A stretch of 34,058 nucleotides of DNA from Paracoccaceae bacterium. GTDB taxonomy: Bacteria; Pseudomonadota; Alphaproteobacteria; Rhodobacterales; Rhodobacteraceae. Of this stretch, positions 1 to 7,421 are shown piece after piece. The notes beneath the pieces are model-generated. The model was given only the letters and a program-made list of their open reading frames with translations, made no database searches and was not told the origin of the DNA. The stretch lies in contig JABSSD010000200.1 in NCBI GenBank assembly GCA_013214575.1, positions 1-34,058 of the forward strand, in the 5' to 3' direction. Every line of letters begins with the position of its first letter. Position 1 is the stretch's first letter. The translations under genes were made by a program, and so were the position numbers.

Positions 1-169
1 CATTGGCATGGAGGCCTGTAGCAGTGCGCATCACTGGGCTCGGGAGCTAACAGCGTTAGGCCATGATGTGCGCCTGATCCCACCGATGTATGTCAAACCA
101 TACGTCAAACGCGGGAAGTCCGACGCCATTGATGCCGAGGCCATTTGTGAAGCGGTGATGCGTCCGAAT

Positions 170-226
170 TAAAGCTGATCCGCGCTGACGGATTGAACGA
201 TCCGGGGGATCGTTCAAAGGCGCAGA
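170..226 (+). other. 57-bp hairpin-bearing insertion in the transposase remnant
   Basis: This segment separates ...EAVMRPN from MRFVAVKT..., which are contiguous in IS110-family proteins. Its length is a multiple of three, so the frame is kept, but it opens with TAA. It contains a perfect 11-bp inverted repeat (193-203 and 207-217) around a GGG loop. No clear target duplication is visible. That it is an insertion rather than divergence is inferred from the missing alignment block. Confidence 0.55.
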
Positions 227-715
227 ATGCGGTTTGTTGCAGTAAAGACAGTTGAGCAACAAGCTCTGCTGTCGCTCCATCGCGCACGGGCTCTGCTTGT
301 CCGCTAACGCACGCAGCTGATCAATGGCTTGCGTGGTATGGTCGCGGAGTTCGGCGTTTACATCGCGAAGGGCCCCGCGCGGGTCATCGGATTTGCGGAG
401 GACATTTTTGCAGGCGAAGTGCTAGACCTGCCCGAGATTGCCAATGAAGTGATCCATAATCTTTGCGAGCATCTGATGGCATTGCATGCACGGATCCGCT
501 GGTATGAGGACCGGCTGAAGCTCGTCGCCAAAGAAGATGCGCGGGTCCGTTTGTTGCGCACCATACCAGGCGTCGGCGTTGTGACGGCCTCGGCAATCAT
601 CGCCAGCATTGGTGATGGTCATCAGTTCCGCAATGGCCGCGAGTTTGCAGCATGGCTGGGTCTGACGCCCGCGAACAAATCCAGCGGCGGCAAAGAGAAG
701 CTCGGGCGCATTACG

Positions 716-758
716 ATCCCTTTTGGGACATCGCTCGCGATGCCCTGCCGGCCATTGA
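716..758 (+). other. about 40-bp hairpin-bearing insertion in the transposase remnant
   Basis: The segment lies between ...KEKLGRIT and MGDQYLRSLLVVGMT, which normally join through one residue. It shifts the frame by one base and holds an imperfect stem, GGGACATCGC against GCGATGCCC with one bulged A, around 724-744. No clear direct repeat flanks it. Confidence 0.5.
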
Positions 759-908
759 ATGGGTGATCAATACTTACGATCATTGCTGGTCGTTGGCATG
801 ACGTCGCTCGTCCGACAGACCAAGTCACACTCGGAGCGCGCCAGTAAATGGCTGGCATCACTGCTGGAACGCAAACCAGCGCGCGTCGCAACTGTCGCTA
901 TCGCTGCC

Positions 909-942
909 TGACAGGGCATTCAAAGAATGCCCCAGAAGGGCC
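909..942 (+). other. 34-bp hairpin-bearing insertion in the transposase remnant
   Basis: The segment interrupts ...ATVAIA and NKTARIVWAVLTRNEPY. GCC at 906-908 recurs at 940-942, so a 3-bp duplication is possible. It adds TGA at 909-911 and a perfect 8-bp stem, GGGCATTC (914-921) and GAATGCCC (925-932), with an AAA loop. Confidence 0.5.
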
Positions 943-1011
943 AATAAAACGGCAAGGATCGTCTGGGCCGTTTTGACCCGCAACGAACCTTATACACCGC
1001 ACGCGGCCTAA

Positions 1012-1429
1012 GGGAGGAAGAACAACGAGTTAGCAAGACCCGCGAGATGATGGTGCATAGGTCAGCCGCCAAAACCAAGACACCTCGCCGAATGGCTCGG
1101 GCAGTATAGCCCGCAAAGCTGATAGGGACTTGGTTTGCGGATCCCTTCAGGGCCAGCGGTCAAAACCGCGCAAACAGGCCCCCCCCTCTCATGGTTTGCA
1201 GGCAAACCACTGCCGGGCAGTGGAGCACATGACTGCTTCTGACAAATGCACAATCCGATCAAAAATGTCTTGCTATGCAGGAGCCATCCACACATGCCGT
1301 TCGTGACCATTGCAGAGAATGGCTGATTGGCGACCAATCTTCTCCTTCGTCAGGTCGTAGAAATCTGCAATGGCAGCCATTGCTACGCGATCGGTTCTTA
1401 ACTAGCCTCGTTTGCGAAGGAGAAATCCA
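1012..1429. other. Non-coding stretch with clustered short hairpins
   Basis: No convincing gene is seen here. The left part is probably the 3' non-coding end of the IS110 remnant. Perfect short stems are clustered: GCGGT/ACCGC at 1156-1169; GGTTTGC/GCAAACC at 1193-1208; CCACTG/CAGTGG at 1207-1223; GATTGG/CCAATC at 1325-1339; and GCAATGG/CCATTGC at 1367-1383. A weak promoter for the leader downstream could be TTGCTA (1380-1385) and TAGCCT (1403-1408) with 17-bp spacing. That promoter is only a guess, because the -10 is poor. Confidence 0.4.
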
Positions 1430-1483
1430 ATGAACCCAGTAAACATCGTCGTAGTCGTATCCGAGAGGTGCATGGTCCGATAA
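1430..1483 (+). CDS. Putative 17-residue leader peptide (attenuator ORF)
   Basis: The ORF encodes MNPVNIVVVVSERCMVR and stops with TAA at 1481-1483. A strong Shine-Dalgarno (AAGGAGA, 1417-1423) sits six bases before the ATG, better than that of the large gene downstream. Residues 6-10 are Ile followed by four Val codons (GTC GTA GTC GTA, 1448-1459), the kind of branched-chain-residue run seen in ilv-type leader peptides. An intrinsic terminator begins 24 bases after the stop. These positions suggest that ribosome progress on the leader controls read-through into the MFS gene. Neither translation nor the inducing signal is shown by the sequence; the peptide could respond to valyl-tRNA supply or to a ribosome-stalling drug. 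Confidence 0.6.
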   Translation: MNPVNIVVVVSERCMVR

Positions 1484-1509
1484 CGGTTTCCATATCGTTT
1501 GCATGCGCC
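1467..1509 (+). promoter_or_regulatory. Candidate alternative (antiterminator) stem
   Basis: GGTGCATG (1467-1474) can pair with CATGCGCC (1502-1509) with one G-U pair, enclosing a second stem CGATA/TATCG (1478-1482 and 1493-1497). The 3' arm takes the first two bases of the terminator stem, so the structures compete, though only at the base of the terminator. Formation would require the leader ribosome to pause upstream of 1467. Pairing was done by eye without energy calculation. Confidence 0.35.
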
Positions 1510-1534
1510 CCCGAACCAAGTTCGGGGGTTTTTT
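1508..1534 (+). terminator. Intrinsic terminator between leader ORF and MFS gene
   Basis: A perfect 8-bp stem CCCCCGAA / TTCGGGGG (1508-1515 and 1521-1528) has a five-base loop and is followed directly by six T, then GTGTTTT. It lies 27 bases before the MFS start and 24 bases after the leader stop. There is no large gene upstream for it to terminate, so an attenuator role is the simplest reading. Confidence 0.85.
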
Positions 1535-1560
1535 GTGTTTTAAGACTGAGATTTGACCAA

Positions 1561-2763
1561 ATGATGAAAGCCCAAACTCCGCCCTCCCTTCTGACGCTAA
1601 TATTATTGACGGGGCTCTCGACGCTATCGTTAAATATGTTCCTGCCATCTCTCGCCAATATCGCGGTTGAACTGGAAGCGGACTACGCAACGGTGAGCCT
1701 TGCCGTCGCAGGCTACCTCGCCGTCACAGCGGTGATCCAGCTCATTGTTGGGCCCTTGTCGGACCGGATTGGTCGCCGCCCAGTACTTCTTGCCTCACTG
1801 CTTGTATTCACCGGAGCATCGCTCGCCTGCGCCCTCGCCAACGATGTCTGGACTTTTCTAGCGTTTCGCATGTTGCAAGGCGGAATGATCGCGGGATACG
1901 CGCTCTCGTTTGCAATTGTTAGGGACACGACTTCCGAGCGGAAGGCAGCAGGCCTGATAGGCTATATCAGCACGGCGATGGCCATCGCGCCAATGTTGGG
2001 ACCGATGCTAGGTGGGGTACTGGACATGGCCGCCGGATGGCAAGCAAACTTCTATTTCTATGCGGTTTCAGGCGTCATCTTGTTTGTAATCTGCTGGGTG
2101 GACCTTGGCGAGACTAGGTGCACCCGTGCCGAACATGACGTCAAAAATTCCGAACGAGTGTTTGATTTGCTGCGTGAACCACTCTTCTGGGCATATTCCT
2201 TTTGCAGCGCATTCTCGGTCGGAACCTTCTACATCTTCCTGACAGGCGCACCTCTTGTGGCACAAACGCAGTTTGGCGTCACAACTGCTGAACTTGGCTT
2301 TTTCATCGGATCCATTACGGCTGATTTTATGCTTGGTGGGTTCATCACTGGCCGTCTTGCTACAAAATATGAGCCCACGACAATGATGATGGCAGGAAGG
2401 CTGGTCGCCTGTTGTGGCATCACTGTTGGGATATTTGTCATCCTTGCGGGATATGTTTCGCCATTACTCTTCTTTGGCAGCACAATTTTTATTGGTCTTG
2501 GGAATGGCATCACAATTCCATGCAGCAATGCAGCCGCTATGTCTGTGCGGCCCAATCTCGCTGGAAGTGCAGCGGGGCTAAATGGTGCATTGGTCGTCGC
2601 AGGGGGAGCGATCTTGACCACTTTGACCGGGGCTTTTCTGCCCGCTGAAGAGCCTGCGCTAGTGCTGTTAATCTTCATGCTTACAGCTTCTGTGGCGAGC
2701 CTTTTGACAGTGCTTTTAGCCATGAGAATGCGAGACACGCCTGCGGACTTGAACGTCAGCTAG
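1561..2763 (+). CDS. MFS transporter, Bcr/CflA-type multidrug efflux
   Basis: A 400-residue inner-membrane protein of the DHA1 major facilitator group, closest by eye to the Bcr/CflA family (bicyclomycin, chloramphenicol and sulfonamide efflux by proton antiport). The N-terminal helix carries MFLPSLANIAVELE. Motif A, GPLSDRIGRRPVLL, is at residues 64-77 between helices 2 and 3. A helix-4 segment (MLQGGMIAGYALSFAIVRD) and twelve hydrophobic segments fit a full-length transporter. The ATG at 1561 gives the family N-terminus; an upstream in-frame ATG at 1468 lies in the leader and terminator and is rejected. The Shine-Dalgarno is weak. A leader ORF and terminator precede it, so expression is probably conditional. 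Base composition is somewhat more AT-rich than neighbouring genes and it adjoins an IS remnant, which suggests acquisition. The substrate is unknown. Confidence 0.85.
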   Translation: MMKAQTPPSLLTLILLTGLSTLSLNMFLPSLANIAVELEADYATVSLAVAGYLAVTAVIQLIVGPLSDRIGRRPVLLASLLVFTGASLACALANDVWTFLAFRMLQGGMIAGYALSFAIVRDTTSERKAAGLIGYISTAMAIAPMLGPMLGGVLDMAAGWQANFYFYAVSGVILFVICWVDLGETRCTRAEHDVKNSERVFDLLREPLFWAYSFCSAFSVGTFYIFLTGAPLVAQTQFGVTTAELGFFIGSITADFMLGGFITGRLATKYEPTTMMMAGRLVACCGITVGIFVILAGYVSPLLFFGSTIFIGLGNGITIPCSNAAAMSVRPNLAGSAAGLNGALVVAGGAILTTLTGAFLPAEEPALVLLIFMLTASVASLLTVLLAMRMRDTPADLNVS

Positions 2764-2871
2764 CAGGAATATGGCAATGTCAGCGAAGCCTTGCTCAGCA
2801 AGCCTTAATGTTTGCCGCAGCGGATGACCGCCATCCACCCACATCGACAAAACGCAACACCTACCAATCAA

Positions 2872-2899
2872 AAAGGGCGGCCCAACCGGGCCGCCCTTT
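2872..2899 (-). terminator. Strong terminator, probably bidirectional
   Basis: A perfect 12-bp stem AAAGGGCGGCCC / GGGCCGCCCTTT with a four-base loop lies six bases past the helicase stop codon. On the minus strand it runs into TTTTT, as expected for the helicase transcript. The plus strand reads CTTTGTT, so it may also stop the MFS transcript. Confidence 0.9.
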
Positions 2900-2904
2900 G
2901 TTAC

Positions 2905-5034
2905 TCAGTTCCCCTTGCGAGGCTTGCTCTTGGCGAAACCGCCGCCGCTCTTGGTCACTGCAGCACGGGCCTTGTTCTTTTTGCTGTCAGCCCGGCCCTT
3001 GGGCGGGGGCGGACCTTTGCGGTCGCTGTCGCCGCTGGATTTACCAGCATAGGGCTTGCTATCGCCGGTCTTGCGTCGCTTCAGCGGCGTGACGTGTTCT
3101 TCACCCGGACGCGCCATGCGCTGAGACGGGTTGCCGCCACCTTTGCCGATCCCTGCCTTGGGTTTTTTCGAGCGGGGCGCGGGGGAATCGTTCCAATCGA
3201 CCGGAGGGGTCGACGATTTGCCGCCATATTTGGCGTCGCCGCCCTTTTTGCCCGCATCCTCGCGCGGTTTGTAATCGTCACGCGGTTTGCGATCTTCGCG
3301 GGGCTTGAAATCGTCACGCGGTTTGCGGTCTTCGCGGGGCTTAAAGTCGTCGCGCGGTTTGCGATCCTCGCGTGGCTTAAAGTCGCCGCGTGGCTTGCGA
3401 TCATCGCGACGCGGGCCACTGCCTTCGAATTTTGGGCGCGGCGAATGGGCGATATCCGGAGCCTTGTCCAGCTTGACAACCTTGGAGCCTTCGACTTCAG
3501 GCTTGCCCAGTGCCTTGAGGAAGCCATCGACACTGCTCTGGCGCAGCTCAACATAGCTTTCTTGGCCCTGCACCCGGATGGCGCCGATATCGTCCTTGGA
3601 CAGATTCCCCGCCTTGCACAGCATCGGCAGCAAACGACGCGGTTCAGCGCCCGCATCACGGCCACCGGAAATCGAGAACCAGACCGACGGACCAAACGGC
3701 TCGCGCTCTTTGCGGCTGCCCTTGTCCTGACCGGGATCACCCAGTTCCTCGGGCGCAGTGTGGCGCGAATGGAACAGGCGCAGATAGGCTGCGGCCAGCT
3801 GTTCGGGAGAGAACGTCTCCATCAGGTTTGCCACGGCTGTGGCTTCTGCTTCGGTCACGGCTTCGTTCCATGACGCGTCACCCAGCATACGGGCTTCGTC
3901 CTGGCCACGAACCGCATCGGCGCTTGGCGCGTCCAGCTCTTGGGCGGTGAGTTTGGCCGCCCGCAACAGGCGCATCGCCTTGCCACGTGATTTTGGCGGT
4001 ACGATCAGCGCAGAGACACCCTGACGTCCGGCCCGGCCAGTCCGGCCCGAGCGGTGCAGCAGGGTTTCGTGGCTGTTTGGCAGTTCGGCATGAACCACCA
4101 GATCCAGCTTGGGCAAGTCAATGCCGCGCGCCGCCACATCGGTGGCCACACAGACGCTGGCACGACCGTCGCGCAGGGATTGCAACGCGTTGGACCGCTC
4201 GGCCTGCGACAGCTCACCCGACAGCGCCACCACCGAGAAGCCCCGGTTCGACAGGCGTGTGGTCAGACGGTTGACCATTGCACGGGTGTTACAGAACACC
4301 AGCGCATTGGGCGCTTCGTGGTAGCGCAGCACGTTGATGATGGCGTTTTCGCCATCGCGCTGAGACACCGCCAGCATTTGATAGTCAATATCCGCATGCT
4401 GCGATGTCGCGGCAACGGTGGTGATCCGTTCGTAGTCATTCAGATAGGTTTCAGCCAGACGCGCGATGCCTTTTGGCACGGTGGCCGAGAACATCAGAGT
4501 GCGACGGGTTTCGGGTGTTTCACCCAGAATGAACTCCAGGTCTTCGCGGAAGCCCAGGTCGAGCATCTCGTCGGCCTCATCCAGCACCACGGCGCGCACT
4601 TGGGACAGGTTGATCGAGCCGCGCATGATGTGGTCGCGCAAACGACCCGGTGTGGCCACAACGATATGGGCGCCGCGATCCAGCGCCCGGCGCTCGTCGC
4701 GCATATCCATGCCGCCAACGGTCGAAGCCATATGGGCGCCGGCGCCGGCATAGAGCCATTCCAGCTCACGCTTGACCTGCATCGCCAATTCACGCGTAGG
4801 TGCAATCACCAGCGCCAATGGCAACGCCGCGCGGCCAAAGGCCTCGTCGTCACCTAACAGGGTCGGCGCCATCGCCAGACCAAATCCTACTGTTTTGCCA
4901 GAGCCCGTCTGGGCCGAGACCAACAGATCCTTAAACACCAGATCAGGATTGCTGACCTCTTGCTGGACCTGGGTCAACGTTTCGTAACCGCGCGCCTTGA
5001 GCGCCTCTGCGAGTGCTGTTTTCACGATATTCAT
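2905..5034 (-). CDS. DEAD-box ATP-dependent RNA helicase (DeaD/CsdA-like)
   Basis: A 709-residue RNA helicase that unwinds structured RNA in ribosome assembly, decay or cold adaptation. The core motifs are complete: Walker A AQTGSGKT (41-48), PTRELAMQ (79-86), TPGRL (128-132), DEAD (152-155), SAT (183-185), ATDVAARGID (297-306) and HRSGRTGRAG (327-336). A DbpA/CsdA-type RNA-binding domain follows at about 447-510. The tail from 511 onward is long, basic and disordered, with four copies of a 12-residue unit (RKPRDDFKPRED-like, about 545-592). The start at MNIVKTAL is chosen because it matches family N-termini; a 28-residue upstream extension is in frame but unlikely. A TATACT hexamer at 5156-5161 (minus strand) may be its -10, without a good -35. 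Gene name uncertain between deaD and rhlE-like forms; the C-terminal domain favours the former. Confidence 0.9.
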   Translation of the reverse strand: MNIVKTALAEALKARGYETLTQVQQEVSNPDLVFKDLLVSAQTGSGKTVGFGLAMAPTLLGDDEAFGRAALPLALVIAPTRELAMQVKRELEWLYAGAGAHMASTVGGMDMRDERRALDRGAHIVVATPGRLRDHIMRGSINLSQVRAVVLDEADEMLDLGFREDLEFILGETPETRRTLMFSATVPKGIARLAETYLNDYERITTVAATSQHADIDYQMLAVSQRDGENAIINVLRYHEAPNALVFCNTRAMVNRLTTRLSNRGFSVVALSGELSQAERSNALQSLRDGRASVCVATDVAARGIDLPKLDLVVHAELPNSHETLLHRSGRTGRAGRQGVSALIVPPKSRGKAMRLLRAAKLTAQELDAPSADAVRGQDEARMLGDASWNEAVTEAEATAVANLMETFSPEQLAAAYLRLFHSRHTAPEELGDPGQDKGSRKEREPFGPSVWFSISGGRDAGAEPRRLLPMLCKAGNLSKDDIGAIRVQGQESYVELRQSSVDGFLKALGKPEVEGSKVVKLDKAPDIAHSPRPKFEGSGPRRDDRKPRGDFKPREDRKPRDDFKPREDRKPRDDFKPREDRKPRDDYKPREDAGKKGGDAKYGGKSSTPPVDWNDSPAPRSKKPKAGIGKGGGNPSQRMARPGEEHVTPLKRRKTGDSKPYAGKSSGDSDRKGPPPPKGRADSKKNKARAAVTKSGGGFAKSKPRKGN
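3257..3400 (-). repeat. Four tandem 36-bp units inside the helicase tail
   Basis: The units are 3257-3292, 3293-3328, 3329-3364 and 3365-3400, with a decayed fifth start after 3401. Each encodes 12 residues alternating RKPR and FKPRED blocks. The two central units are most alike and the outer ones have drifted, consistent with slippage expansion from the middle. Copy number may vary between strains. Confidence 0.85.
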
Positions 5035-5289
5035 TTTCGCTTGCTGCGGGGCACGGCAAATGGGACAGCCAGCCCGGAATTTTGATGGCACCACCATCCC
5101 GGTGGGCGGGGTCCACATGACCCGAATGGGGGCATGTAATAGGTTTCAGAGCAAAAGTATAGATGCTCTGTGGTTAAGACCGCTATGCGTTCAGCGGCCA
5201 ACAAAAATAGACTCCAAAGGAAAGTCGCCGTCGCCGGAGATCGCCCTCTGCGGTCTGGGCCGCCAGTGTCAAGGCGACCCAGATGGTTT

Positions 5290-5622
5290 TCAGGATCCAG
5301 GTGGCACATAGGCGCCGGCCAGGCCCGCAGCCTTCTTGATGACCGCCTCAAAATCATCGCTGGTCCAGGCCCGCACGGTTTCGGCCCGCGCGATCGCTCC
5401 TGAGGCAGAGACCGCCATGGCGATCGCCACCGCGTCCGAGCCATCCGGAGCCTCTGAGACAAGCACAACATCATGGGGGCCGGTGGTGTTATACATCGCC
5501 ACCAGCTTGCCTCCGACCTTTTCGATCAGGCTCTGAACAACCGAAGATCTGTTTTCAGGCTTGCTGAGCAACCCCTTGATACCGACCTGAGAATAGCTTG
5601 CATATGTTATAAATAGTGGCAT
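5290..5622 (-). CDS. GYD domain-containing protein
   Basis: A 110-residue cytoplasmic protein of the GYD family (PF08734), named after a Gly-Tyr/His-Asp motif. Here the core is GGKLVAMYNTTGPHDVV (37-53), followed by SEAPDGSDAVAIAMA, in a ferredoxin-like alpha-beta fold. Family members are about 95-110 residues and have no assigned biochemical role. The start ATG at 5622 has GGGAGA five bases upstream. It lies 82 bases downstream of the DUF2182 gene on the same strand, so it may share its transcript. Identification is confident; function is unknown. Confidence 0.85.
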   Translation of the reverse strand: MPLFITYASYSQVGIKGLLSKPENRSSVVQSLIEKVGGKLVAMYNTTGPHDVVLVSEAPDGSDAVAIAMAVSASGAIARAETVRAWTSDDFEAVIKKAAGLAGAYVPPGS

Positions 5623-5704
5623 ATTTTTCTCCCGTAACAGACTTGCCAGTCAAACAAATATTCCCTGACAGCTGTTGTCAGGGCCCAGGCTCTGCCGCCG
5701 CGTG

Positions 5705-6505
5705 TCAAGCCAGCGCAGAGATCAGCACATAGGTGCCAGCCACGATCAGAAATCCGCCAGTCAGGCGGCACATCGCGCGTATCTTTGGCACGTTCTTTTC
5801 GACCAGCACATAAAGCGCCAGCCCGACAATCCAGTAGACATTCATAATGCCGCCAACAAACAGCAGGGCCATCAGCGCCCAACAGCAGCCCAAGCAATAC
5901 CCCCCGTGGATCATCCCCAACCAAAGCGCACCGGTGGCGCCCGGTCGGCGATGCTGCACCAGAAACGCACCGGGCGAGCGGCAATGGGACAAGCAGGCAT
6001 GTTTGAGGCCGGTCATCTGGTACAACCCCGCGAACAGCAGCACCACTCCGGCCAGTCCACCCGACCTGATCGGCATCATCGCGCCCATCGACAGACCAAG
6101 GGTCTCGAGCTGCCATTGCGCCAGAGTGGCGATCAGGCTGAAGCCCCCCCAGGCCAGCAGATACCCCGCCAGGAACAAGTGACTAAGCAAAACCACCCGC
6201 TCCGCATCCGGTCCCATCCGCTTGACCGAAGTATACAACAGCAACATCGGCGCCGCACTGGGGGTCATCATGGCAATCATCATGACCCACCACATCGCAA
6301 AGTTCAGCAGCGCATAGCCCGGCGTCCACTGCGGATCTGCGACCATCGAGACCCCCACCTCGGCAAAAGTATACCAGGCAGCCATCACTGTGATCGACAG
6401 CGCCGCAAGGGCAACAATCAACCCATCCCGGTGCGCCAATCGTTCCACCAACCCCCGCCCCAGGACGGGTTTTCCCGGCGCCACATTCGCGCCCCAGTCA
6501 GCCAC
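5705..6505 (-). CDS. DUF2182 integral membrane protein
   Basis: A 266-residue inner-membrane protein of the DUF2182 family (COG5486, predicted metal-binding membrane proteins). About seven hydrophobic segments are visible. Family hallmarks are present: MWWVMMIAMMTPSAAPML (71-88), GLKHACLSHCRSP (166-178) and GGYCLGCCWALMALLFVGGIMN (starting at 201), which place His and several Cys at membrane edges as likely metal ligands. The start is taken as GTG at 6505; TTG at 6508 is equally in frame, and both follow a GAGAGGG ribosome site inside the upstream gene. It overlaps the end of the DUF1326 gene, indicating translational coupling. Metal, electron or thiol chemistry is plausible but not demonstrated. 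Confidence 0.85.
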   Translation of the reverse strand: MADWGANVAPGKPVLGRGLVERLAHRDGLIVALAALSITVMAAWYTFAEVGVSMVADPQWTPGYALLNFAMWWVMMIAMMTPSAAPMLLLYTSVKRMGPDAERVVLLSHLFLAGYLLAWGGFSLIATLAQWQLETLGLSMGAMMPIRSGGLAGVVLLFAGLYQMTGLKHACLSHCRSPGAFLVQHRRPGATGALWLGMIHGGYCLGCCWALMALLFVGGIMNVYWIVGLALYVLVEKNVPKIRAMCRLTGGFLIVAGTYVLISALA

Positions 6506-7136
6506 CAATTCGGCCCTCTCCGGTCAGATGCAGACTGGCGAAATGCGCATGGGTTCCTGAATTCTTGAGCAACTCAATCGCCCCGCCCGAGGTCTTGGTG
6601 CTGCCCTTGGCCATCTCGGCAAAGCCAAATTCAAACCCGTTCGGCAGCCGGATCCCCACCCGGTGCGGTGCTCCGGACATGATATTGGGGATCGGTTCGG
6701 CATTGACCTCGACAACACCAGCAACCTTGCCTTTGCCGATCCGGTCCTCGGCGTTTATCTCAACTGAGATCGGCGCAATGATTGTCTCGTGTTTGGTCGG
6801 GCACATAGCACTGAAAATGAACCACATGGTGGCCATTTCAACGGTATCCTTGCCGGTCATGATGGCCTCCAGCGCGGCCCGCTGTGCGGCACTGGCGGTC
6901 TCATCTATAATAAGCTGCATCTGGCCTTCGCCCTGATGGATTGCACCGGGCCATTTGTAGACCCCGGCGGCCAGCAACCCGCCAAGCTGAACATCGCCAT
7001 AGTTGCCCTTGTCGATGCGGAAAAACACCGCCGCCTCGCAGGTGCCATCCGTTGGCAGCACACCAAACTGGCAGGGACAGCCGAAATTACAGTTACAATT
7101 GGCGATCTCTTCGCCCTGAATGCTCCATTTTTCCAC
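6498..7136 (-). CDS. DUF1326 domain-containing protein
   Basis: A 212-residue soluble protein of the DUF1326 family (PF07040). The N-terminus carries a dense cysteine cluster: C14, C16, C20, C22 and C33 in NCNCNFGCPCQFG and DGTC, suggesting metal or redox chemistry. The rest is beta-rich, ending in NSGTHAHFASLHLTGEG. The GTG start at 7136 (VEKWSIQG) is chosen because it has GGGGGGA just upstream and matches family starts; a TTG ten codons earlier is possible. The stop overlaps the start region of the DUF2182 gene. The two families commonly occur side by side, so they probably act together at the membrane. No catalytic role is assigned. Confidence 0.85.
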   Translation of the reverse strand: MEKWSIQGEEIANCNCNFGCPCQFGVLPTDGTCEAAVFFRIDKGNYGDVQLGGLLAAGVYKWPGAIHQGEGQMQLIIDETASAAQRAALEAIMTGKDTVEMATMWFIFSAMCPTKHETIIAPISVEINAEDRIGKGKVAGVVEVNAEPIPNIMSGAPHRVGIRLPNGFEFGFAEMAKGSTKTSGGAIELLKNSGTHAHFASLHLTGEGRIGG

Positions 7137-7421
7137 AGAAAATCCCCCCAAACAAATCGTTACCAAAACAACACAACCGCCGCTCGGGTTCTTCCCGCAA
7201 CGGCGCCTTCCCTAATGATAGGGCGTCTTTCTGGATTACGACCTGAATGTCGCAGAAAATTTTCATCCGCTGAAACCGCCGCCAACTAAGGCCAGGTGGC
7301 AAACAAACACCAAACCATCTGGTATCGGGTTGCACTTCCCCTTGCTCTCGCCGGTAAGATGTTGCACCAATCCGACAAACGGAGCCCCACCCTTGGGGGA
7401 AAAGAATAAGGATCGCGCGTC

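Larger units (their letters stand above)
1..1011 (+). pseudogene. IS110-family transposase, 5'-truncated and disrupted
   Basis: The remnant is the middle and C-terminal part of an IS110-type (DEDD) transposase; its 5' end lies outside the window. The N-terminal block reads in the frame starting at base 2 and contains GKSDAIDAEAICEAV, the DxxDAEA part of the DEDD catalytic domain. The same frame resumes at 227 (MRFVAVKTVEQQ) and runs past an in-frame TAA at 305-307 into the transposase-20 domain, with GVGVVTASAIIASIG and FAAWLGLTP. The frame then shifts near 716-758 and again near 909-939, before ending in TRNEPYTPHAA with TAA at 1009-1011, a typical IS110 C-terminus. At least one point stop and three interruptions make it non-functional. 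The family assignment is firm; the exact IS and its ends are not known. Confidence 0.88.

Noticed and set aside
1468-1560. 31-codon N-terminal extension of the MFS transporter
   Set aside because: It would translate the leader tail and terminator hairpin; the MFS family N-terminus begins at 1561.
1259-1690. 143-codon minus-strand frame crossing the leader and MFS start
   Set aside because: It runs through the attenuator hairpin and the MFS coding region and lacks a ribosome site.
5267-5272. Perfect TTGACA (minus strand) as the helicase -35
   Set aside because: No acceptable -10 lies 16-18 bases downstream.
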